From positions 1 to 8,442 of the forward strand of contig CAVCUQ010000051.1 of assembly GCA_963605425.1 (NCBI GenBank): 8,442 nt of DNA. Direction: 5' to 3'. The notes under the pieces are model-generated. The model saw only the letters and a program-made list of their open reading frames with translations, was not told the DNA's origin and ran no database searches. The DNA is from JAEELC01 sp963605425 (GTDB taxonomy: Bacteria; Bacillota_I; Bacilli_A; Acholeplasmatales; Anaeroplasmataceae). Of this stretch, positions 1 through 6,500 are shown piece after piece (the stretch's first letter is position 1; each line of letters opens with the position of its first letter). Position numbers and translations under genes: made by a program.

Positions 1-77
1 GGAACATATGGTCCTGGCTATTTTTATATTTACACAAACTTTATGTTACTCTCAAAATTTTTATAGATAAATCTAAT
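1..77 (+). other. Upstream part of the AAA-ATPase-like gene, apparently frame-disrupted or cut by the window edge
   Basis: The ATPase reading frame stays open upstream of the TTG at 78, back to the window start. The residues just before the TTG read KIFIDKSNLIKY, which matches the 'Y-V-D-K-T/S' element that normally precedes the Walker A motif in this family, so coding starts before 78. Further upstream that frame reads WSWLFLYLHKLYVT, which is unlike the family. The frame starting at base 1 reads GTYGPGYFYIYT before ending at a TAG (64-66), which weakly recalls the usual N-terminal G-x-Y-x-N-P-G. A one-base loss (or two-base gain) around 25-40 would join the two. Family resemblance is from memory; the frameshift is inference. 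Confidence 0.45.
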
Positions 78-1571
78 TTGATCAAATATTGTAATGAAAT
101 GATTAGCACTAATGATAGATTTATGTGTGTCACAAGACCTCGTCGTTTTGGTAAAACTATGGCCTTATCTATGCTTAATGCTTATTATTCTAAGGGCTGT
201 GATTCAAAAGACATATTTGATAAATTGAAAATTTCTAGAGATGAATCTTATCCTAAACATTTAAACAAATATAATGTTTTATTCATTGATATGGCTGGGC
301 TTTATACTAGTTTAAAAAATGTCGATGATTTTATGGATGAATTAGAAAGAAAAATTCTAAAAGATTTAACAAAAAAATATAATAATATTGATTTGGTAGG
401 TTATTCTGTGCCTGATGCAATTAAAGAAATTAAATCTGAAACAGGAGAAACATTCATATTTTTAATAGATGAGTGGGATGTAATATTTAGAGAAGAAGAA
501 AATAACACTAAATTAATTGATGCCTATATTAAGTTTTTAAGAAGTTTATTTAAATCAGCTACCATTTCTGCTAGTATCGATTTAGTATACATGACTGGCA
601 TCCTTCCTATAAAAAGATATAAAAGTGAATCGGCTTTAAATATGTTTAGAGAATATAATATGATTCGTCCATGGGGATTAGAATCTTGTTTTGGATTTAC
701 TGAAGAAGAAACTAAAAAACTATGTCTTGAATATAATATGGATTTTAAATTAGTTAAAGAATGGTATGATGGATATCATTTGAAAAATACAGAAATTTAT
801 AATCCTAAATCTGTATGCGAAGCCTTATTATCAGGTTTATGTATTGATTATTGGGTCAATACTACTGCTAGAGAATCAGTCATGGAATATATGAATTACG
901 ATAATGGTGGTTTAAAAGATTTAATTACACGAATGATTGTAGGAGAAGAAATCAATGTTGATGTTAGAGATTTTGATAATGATTTAACTAATATTGATTC
1001 AACTGACGCAGCTCTTACTGTTTTAATTCACTTAGGATATTTAGCTTATGATGAGACTAGTGCTAAATGTTATATTCCAAATCATGAGATAAAAGATGAA
1101 TTCATTATTTCTATGAATAAGTTGAAATGGTCTGATATCTACAACCCTATATCAAGTTCTGAAGAACTACTTGAAAGGACCTTAGAAGGTGATACTGAGT
1201 TTATTAATGAAACTTTAGATAGAAATCATAATGAGCTAGCTACAATCTTTAATAAGAATAAAGAGGATGTTCTAGGTATAATTGTTTACATATCCTATTA
1301 TAATGCGAAAAAATATTATGAAATTATTAAAGAGGCTAATACTACTAAAGGAAGAGCTGATTTAGTATTTAAGCCTAAAGATGGCAACCATATTCCATTT
1401 ATTATTGAACTTAAAGCTGATGATAGTGCAGATAAGGCTATAGAACAAATAAAGAATAAAGAATACTTTGATACTTTAGGTGATTATCATGGTAAAGTTA
1501 TGCTTATAGGTATTAATTATAATTCTAAAAAACTAAAACATGACTCTAAGATAGAAACAATAGAAATATAA
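78..1571 (+). CDS. AAA-ATPase-like / PD-(D/E)XK nuclease-like protein (AAA-ATPase_like + PDDEXK_9, 'DUF1703' type)
   Basis: This protein of unknown cellular role combines a P-loop ATPase-like domain with a nuclease-like C-terminus. Numbering from the TTG at 78, residues 20-27 (RPRRFGKT) are the family's variant Walker A. Residues 125-134 (TFIFLIDEWD) are a Walker B strand with acidic DE. The segments TGILPIKRYKSESALNMF (173-190), WYDGYHL (229-235) and YNPKSV (241-246) are hallmark blocks of the AAA-ATPase_like family. The C-terminal part carries GRADL (425-429), then IIELK (442-446) and QIKNKEY (457-463), a PD-(D/E)XK-like pattern with D428, E444 and K446. It is therefore probably soluble and could be DNA-acting, but no substrate is proven for the family. 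The TTG start has no ribosome-binding site upstream and leaves out the conserved IDKS element, so 78 is probably not the true start. A strong terminator follows at once. The family is often multi-copy in gut bacteria, with suggested but unproven mobile-element or defence links. Family assignment is confident; start and intactness are not. Confidence 0.85.
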   Translation: MIKYCNEMISTNDRFMCVTRPRRFGKTMALSMLNAYYSKGCDSKDIFDKLKISRDESYPKHLNKYNVLFIDMAGLYTSLKNVDDFMDELERKILKDLTKKYNNIDLVGYSVPDAIKEIKSETGETFIFLIDEWDVIFREEENNTKLIDAYIKFLRSLFKSATISASIDLVYMTGILPIKRYKSESALNMFREYNMIRPWGLESCFGFTEEETKKLCLEYNMDFKLVKEWYDGYHLKNTEIYNPKSVCEALLSGLCIDYWVNTTARESVMEYMNYDNGGLKDLITRMIVGEEINVDVRDFDNDLTNIDSTDAALTVLIHLGYLAYDETSAKCYIPNHEIKDEFIISMNKLKWSDIYNPISSSEELLERTLEGDTEFINETLDRNHNELATIFNKNKEDVLGIIVYISYYNAKKYYEIIKEANTTKGRADLVFKPKDGNHIPFIIELKADDSADKAIEQIKNKEYFDTLGDYHGKVMLIGINYNSKKLKHDSKIETIEI

Positions 1572-1578
1572 ATAATTT

Positions 1579-1620
1579 AAAGGTTATAAGACTGATGAAA
1601 TGGTTTTGTAGCCTTTTTAT
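1579..1620 (+). terminator. Rho-independent terminator of the AAA-ATPase-like gene
   Basis: A stem of 14 pairs (1579-1592 with 1603-1616, including a few G-U pairs) encloses a loop of about 10 bases, or about 8 if T1593 and G1602 also pair. A run of five T's (1614-1618) overlaps the 3' arm. It starts 7 bases after the TAA stop of the upstream gene, so that gene is the last in its transcript. Confidence 0.85.
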
Positions 1621-1678
1621 ATATGTGACATAAGCTTGGACAATAATAAATCTATTGTAAATAAAGTAAAATAATTAC

Positions 1679-1715
1679 AAAAAAGAAAGTTAACATTATG
1701 CGTTAGCTTTCTTTT
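1679..1715 (-). terminator. Rho-independent terminator of the MATE transporter gene
   Basis: A 14-bp stem (1681-1694 with 1702-1715, one G-U pair) has a 7-base loop (1695-1701). Read on the minus strand it is followed by a U-rich run (complement of the A's at 1679-1684). It lies just beyond the MATE stop codon. Because the plus-strand side also ends in CTTTT, it may act weakly in both directions and back up the terminator at 1579-1620. Confidence 0.85.
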
Positions 1716-1721
1716 AAAATA

Positions 1722-3188
1722 TTATAATGATGCTTTTTTAAGTCTATCTTCTGCTTTCTTTGAGAAGATATATAGATATCCACCTGTAAGTAAGAAACAA
1801 CAAGCAAATATCCAGGCTACAGGATCTGCCATAGATAAACTATATAAAGCTAAATCATTAGCTTCAGTTGTAATAGTACCATTATTAAATAATGAAGGGA
1901 ATATTAAACAAACACTAGTACGAGCTGTAAGTTCACCTATGCCTGCAAGGAATGGGAATAGTGGTTTACCAAGTCCTTGAACACTATTTCTAAAGATAAA
2001 TAGAATACCTAATATAAAGTATAGTGTCATATCACAATATAGATAAGCATTACCATATTTGATTGCAAGCTCTGTAATCTTATCAGCTGAGTAGAAGATA
2101 TGAAGGTAAGCCCCATTTATTGTTAGAAGCAAACCTATACCACCAAAGATTATGTATTCAGCAAAGGCAATTAAAATAGATATCTTAACTCCTTTTCTTA
2201 CTCTATCGAACTTGTTGTTACCTAGGTTTTGACCACAATATGTTAGAAGAGCAGTACCTAGAGCATTAAATGGACACATTAATAGATTGTTAAGTTTTGA
2301 AGCGGCACCAAATCCATTTTGAGCATCTGATCTAATTACTACACCTAATGCATTAGAATCAAATTTAACAATTACGGATTGCATTACAATTAAACCTATA
2401 CAAAGAATAGAAAATTGGAAGGCAAGAGGAAGACCCATTTGAAGGTGTTTTAGACCAAATTTAACATCAAATTTAAAATCAGATAGTGATAAGCGATATT
2501 CTTTATATTTAATATAAGTATATATAAAACATAATAAAGCAGAAATTCCTTGAGCAATTACTGTTGCAATAGCAGCTCCTGATACTCCCATTTTTAATGG
2601 TACAATAAATATTATATCAAGTACAATATTTATTATTGTAGAAATTAAAAGAAAAATAAGAGGAGTGATTGAATCACCTACTGATCGAAGGAATGAACAA
2701 ATAAGATTATAGAATATTTGGGTAAATAATCCTATATAAATAATAAAGGTATAAGTATAAGCTGCTTTATAGATTTCGTTTTGTACAGCTTCATCACTTT
2801 GTTCTAGTCCTATAACTTTAAGCAAAGGATTAATTCCTAAAACAGCTATAATAGTTAATACTATTGAAATATATAATGATAACTTTATTTGCATTGCAAA
2901 ACTTTTCTTTATTCCATCTGTATTTTTTTGACCAAACATATTAGATGTAATAACGGAAAATCCTGCTGTAGAGCCTAAAGCGAATTGTAAGACAATAAAT
3001 ACTAAGTTTGAAGTATTATTTACTCCGGCTACTTCATTAGCATTTAAGAATTGACCACAAATAGATGCGTCGGCTATAGTATATATTTGTTGCAGGATAT
3101 AAGATAATAAAATAGGTATTGAAAATAACATAATGGCTTTAAAGATACTACCATTTGTTAAATCATTTTGTTTAAATAAATTTTTCAT
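1722..3188 (-). CDS. MATE family multidrug/Na+ (or H+) antiporter
   Basis: This integral membrane exporter of the MATE (MatE, MOP superfamily) group is expected to expel cationic drugs or metabolites in exchange for Na+ or H+. At 488 residues it is at the upper end of the usual 440-480. The sequence is hydrophobic throughout, consistent with about 12 membrane segments in two homologous halves (about residues 15-230 and 245-475). Family landmarks include QQIYTIADASICGQFL (33-48), FLRSVGDSITPLIFLLISTI (166-185) followed by NIVLDIIFIVP (187-197), GVSGAAIATVIAQ (201-213) and TYCGQNLGNNKFDRVRKG (316-333). The segment between helix 7 and the GFGAASKLN block (about 275-295) looks slightly longer than in typical members. 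The start is supported by a GAAGTG Shine-Dalgarno-like site 11 bases upstream and a sigma-A promoter further up. Substrate cannot be told from sequence; there is no adjacent MarR- or TetR-type regulator in the window. It converges on the left-hand gene and diverges from the lipoprotein gene. Confidence 0.93.
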   Translation of the reverse strand: MKNLFKQNDLTNGSIFKAIMLFSIPILLSYILQQIYTIADASICGQFLNANEVAGVNNTSNLVFIVLQFALGSTAGFSVITSNMFGQKNTDGIKKSFAMQIKLSLYISIVLTIIAVLGINPLLKVIGLEQSDEAVQNEIYKAAYTYTFIIYIGLFTQIFYNLICSFLRSVGDSITPLIFLLISTIINIVLDIIFIVPLKMGVSGAAIATVIAQGISALLCFIYTYIKYKEYRLSLSDFKFDVKFGLKHLQMGLPLAFQFSILCIGLIVMQSVIVKFDSNALGVVIRSDAQNGFGAASKLNNLLMCPFNALGTALLTYCGQNLGNNKFDRVRKGVKISILIAFAEYIIFGGIGLLLTINGAYLHIFYSADKITELAIKYGNAYLYCDMTLYFILGILFIFRNSVQGLGKPLFPFLAGIGELTARTSVCLIFPSLFNNGTITTEANDLALYSLSMADPVAWIFACCFLLTGGYLYIFSKKAEDRLKKASL

Positions 3189-3199
3189 AAATTATGATT

Positions 3200-3205
3200 C
3201 ACTTC
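3200..3205 (-). promoter_or_regulatory. Ribosome-binding site of the MATE gene (weak)
   Basis: On the minus strand GAAGTG lies 11 bases before the ATG (3186-3188). Spacing is slightly long and the match moderate. It supports the ATG at 3188 as the start, since no better in-frame candidate is visible. Confidence 0.5.
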
Positions 3206-3216
3206 TTTCTTGAAAT

Positions 3217-3244
3217 ATTATAATAAATTTTTGCTTTTTGTAAA
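3217..3244 (-). promoter_or_regulatory. Sigma-A-like promoter of the MATE gene
   Basis: On the minus strand there is a perfect TATAAT -10 box (complement of 3217-3222) and a TTTACA -35 box (complement of 3239-3244, 5 of 6 consensus bases), with a 16-bp spacer. Transcription would start near 3210, leaving a leader of about 20 bases. In such AT-rich DNA chance matches occur, but the position is right. Confidence 0.6.
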
Positions 3245-3392
3245 TTATTTTTGGCTAAAAATAATATTTGTTAAAATTAACAATTATTATCATAAAATTT
3301 TATAGATATTTCTAAAACACCCTTTTAAAGTTAAAAAGTTAAAATATTGTTCTATGAAAACGCTTTTTAAGAAAATATTATTTAGAAAACTA

Positions 3393-3421
3393 TTGAATAT
3401 AAATTTGATTGGTTGTAGAAT
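3393..3421 (+). promoter_or_regulatory. Sigma-A-like promoter of the giant lipoprotein gene
   Basis: TTGAAT (3393-3398, 4 of 6 for -35) and TAGAAT (3416-3421, 5 of 6 for -10) are separated by exactly 17 bp. The predicted start site is near 3428, giving a leader of about 36 bases. This placement makes an upstream in-frame ATG at 3354 untranslatable and supports the start at 3465. Confidence 0.6.
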
Positions 3422-3430
3422 TAATCTAAT

Positions 3431-3452
3431 TATATGGATACGATTCCATATG
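3431..3452 (+). promoter_or_regulatory. Leader stem-loop abutting the Shine-Dalgarno site
   Basis: ATATGGA (3432-3438) and TCCATAT (3445-3451) are a perfect 7-bp inverted repeat with a 6-base loop; T3431 and G3452 can add a wobble pair. If the promoter at 3393-3421 is right, this hairpin sits within about three bases of the mRNA 5' end and touches the GGGAGG ribosome-binding site. Such 5'-terminal stem-loops can protect mRNAs from decay; it could equally modulate ribosome access or be a DNA operator. Confidence 0.5.
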
Positions 3453-3457
3453 GGAGG
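3452..3457 (+). promoter_or_regulatory. Strong ribosome-binding site fixing the lipoprotein start
   Basis: GGGAGG lies 7 bases before the ATG at 3465. This is the only strong Shine-Dalgarno sequence near the start and, with the signal peptide that begins there, decides against the in-frame ATG at 3354. Confidence 0.9.
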
Positions 3458-3464
3458 AAAAAAT

Positions 3465-3536
3465 ATGAAGAAAAAAATCGTATTGCTTACAGCTTTAGCT
3501 GCAGCTGGACTTTCAACTGTAACTCTTGCAAGCTGT
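3465..3536 (+). other. Lipoprotein signal peptide and lipobox
   Basis: Positively charged MKKK start, hydrophobic core of about 17 residues, and L-A-S-C ending at Cys24 (codon 3534-3536). This is the consensus for Lgt lipidation and Lsp (signal peptidase II) cleavage, placing the mature protein on the outer face of the membrane. Confidence 0.92.
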
Positions 3537-6500
3537 AATAATCAAAATAATACAGAAGAAACTACTGAATCCGCAGAAAAAAGTGCTGCTGTCTCAGGAT
3601 GCCCTAAAGAAGTTATTTATGGTACTTCTGTTGAAGCTGCATTTAGCGGTATTAAAGTAACAGCAACTTTAGAAGACGGTACTAAAAAAGATGTAACTGA
3701 AAAGGCTACTATTGATACATCAAAAGTTGATACATCAAAAGTTGGTACTTATGAAGTAAAAGTTAGTTATGTTAACTCTAAAGCAGGTATTAATGTTAGT
3801 GAAACATATACTGTAACAGTAAGAGCTAAGGAAACTGGTGTTAAGCTAGAAGGATATGTTAGTAACGTTATAATTGGTACAGATGTTAAAAAGACTTATG
3901 AAGATTTAAAAGTTATTGCAACATTAAACGATGGTACTACTAAAGATGTAACTGATTCAGCTACAATTGATGCATCTAAAGTAGATACTTCAAAAGCTGG
4001 TGCTTATGTTGTATATGTACACTATAAAAATACTACAGATGGATTAAACCAACTTTCTTCTTTCATTGTTAATGTTAAAGATTACACTTTAGAATCTATT
4101 AGTGCTACACAAGAAAGTATTAATTTACCATTATATTCCGAACTTGAATTAAATGATGTTGATATTAAGGGTACTTATAAGAATCCTATTGATGGTACAA
4201 CTCATGAAGATACTATTAAATTTGAAGATTGTAAATATACTTTAACTGATAGTGAAGGTAAAGTTGTTAAACAATTAGAAAATGTTGGTAACTATACTTT
4301 AACTGTAACTTATGAAGGAAAGACATGCACAATTACTGTTGTATGTGTTAACCCTACTGCTCCTACAAGTGTTAGCGGAGCTGTTGCTCAAGCAGTTACT
4401 AGTGATTCAACTGTAAATTCAGGAGTTTATACTCATATTTCAAATGGATACTATAATTATACAGAAAAGAATACATATGAAATTGGTGAAAACTTTACTA
4501 AACAACATGTAAAAGCAAACTATACTGATAAAACTACTTATTTCTCATTAGATAATAAAGGTAATGCATTTGCAGTATCAGTTGAAGATGGTAGTGTAAG
4601 TAAATACTATGATGATCATAGTGCTAGTATTTATGACTCAGTAGCTGTTGGATTTGATATTTTCTCTAAAGGTGGTACAGAATACCCAGAGTATGGTTTT
4701 GCAGAAGTTATTGCAGCTTTATATGCAAAATATGCATTAACATATAGTGATGCAACTCACGTAACTAAGAGTGAATCTGTTACACCTACAGATGGTGTTA
4801 CAACATATCATTTTGAATTCAATGATGTTTCAAGTTCTTCAGGTGATGCTGCTTATTTTAAGCACTATAGTGTATCATTTATTTTAAATGAACAAGGTGC
4901 TATAGCTAGTGCGAATGTTATTGTTAGCTCATATGAACTTAAGGATAGTTATGTTAAATATGATGATTTAAAGAAAGCTGATTATACTCTTCCTGAATCT
5001 CTAGGTCTAACTTTAGTTAGAGGACAAGCAGAAGGCGGAGGAGAAGTTTATTCATTTACTATTAATGAAGGAACTGTAGCATCATCAACTGATACTTATG
5101 AAGTAACTCAAACAAGTGGTATGAAGGCAAAAGCTGATACTAACCCTTATTCATATGATAAGGTAGCTGTTTCAAGCTTTGATGTAAAAGTTAAGTTTGA
5201 AGATAGCGAAGATTATGAAGATTTTGTTGAAGGTACAACTTATAAGAAGGACCTAGACTTCGGTAATGATTTTGCAAGTGATAATTCAAGAAGATTTGAA
5301 TTTGACATTAAGATTGAAAATGTAGGACCTGAAACAGCTAACACTGATCTTGATAATTTCAAAGTTGTTGTTAAGGGTACTGCAAAAGATGGTACAAAAG
5401 TTGACTCATCAGATTGGTCTTCTTCAACTTATTCTTATGCCTATATTTCTTCTGTTTATGATGGAGAATGTACTTTAAGATTTGGTCGTGCTGGTTCTTA
5501 TACTGTTACAATTTCAACACTTGGCGTAACTAAGAATTACACATTTGAAATTGCAGATGAAGCTCCAAGCAAGATCACTCCAGTTGTTCAAGATGGTGAA
5601 GCTGATACTGATTTTGCTCAAGTTAGTGAAGTTAGTTGCTACACAACAAATAGCTTATATTTAGATTGTCAAATTGCTAAGTACTATACACAAGGATATT
5701 CAGTAAGTGTTCTTAAAGTAAATGAAGATGGTTCTGCCGTAGCATCAGACAAGGCTACTGTTAAGAAAGGTACTTACACAGTTAATGGTAAGAATGTAAA
5801 ATGCTATAAGTTTAATGCAACTGAAGCAGGAGACTATAAGTTGGTATTTACAGGTGCTAAGCCAGATGATACCACAAGAGATGCTGCTACAGCAGAAGTA
5901 TTAGTACATGTTTCAGCTGTTCCTTCTTGCGATGATATCGTTAAGGGTGAACATAATTACTTATTTGAAACTACTGTTTCAGCAAGTGAAATGTATAAGG
6001 TAAGTTTCACAACACCAAGTACTAGTGGTGAAGGTACTTACCAAATTTGGAATAAGTATGATAGCACAAAGACTCAAGTAGGTACATATACATACTCTAA
6101 TGGTGCATTTGTACTTGATACAACAAAGAATGATTTAGGTTTAGCTGATAATGCTGAATTTGAATTTGAATTAACTGGTTACTATAAGTTAAAATTAAAG
6201 AATTCTGTTACTGAAAAGACTTACCTTTTAGGTGCTCCTACAAGTGATATTACTGACAGCGAATTAGCTCTATTAAAGGGTTCTTATGAAGTTACATCAG
6301 GAGATACTACTATTGCAGTTAAGTTCACTCCATCTACTACAGTTAAGGGTGATGGTGTTGTAAGTGTTACTGTAGGTTCAGCAAGTGCTGTAAATTATGA
6401 TTATACATATAATTGCACAACTGATTCTCTAGACCTTTCAGGTAGTGATACTGCATTTGAAGGTACTATTAAGATCTCAAATGGTGAACTTGTTTATGTT

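Noticed and set aside
54..62. AAAATTTTT as a programmed frameshift site in the ATPase-like gene
   Set aside because: The slippery heptamer AAATTTT here is not in the right phase for the frame-1 reading, and this family is not known to use programmed frameshifting.
78..1571. ATPase/nuclease-like gene as part of a defence or toxin-antitoxin operon
   Set aside because: It is followed at once by a terminator and then a converging MATE gene; no partner gene, recombinase or repeat array is visible in the window.
3292..3303. Perfect 12-bp palindrome ATAAAATTTTAT in the divergent intergenic region
   Set aside because: Pure A/T palindromes are common by chance in such AT-rich DNA; no second copy or other support for an operator.
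3354..3464. In-frame ATG at 3354 that would add 37 residues to the lipoprotein
   Set aside because: It would bury the signal peptide, has no ribosome-binding site, and overlaps the predicted promoter. GGGAGG plus the lipobox signal peptide place the start at 3465.
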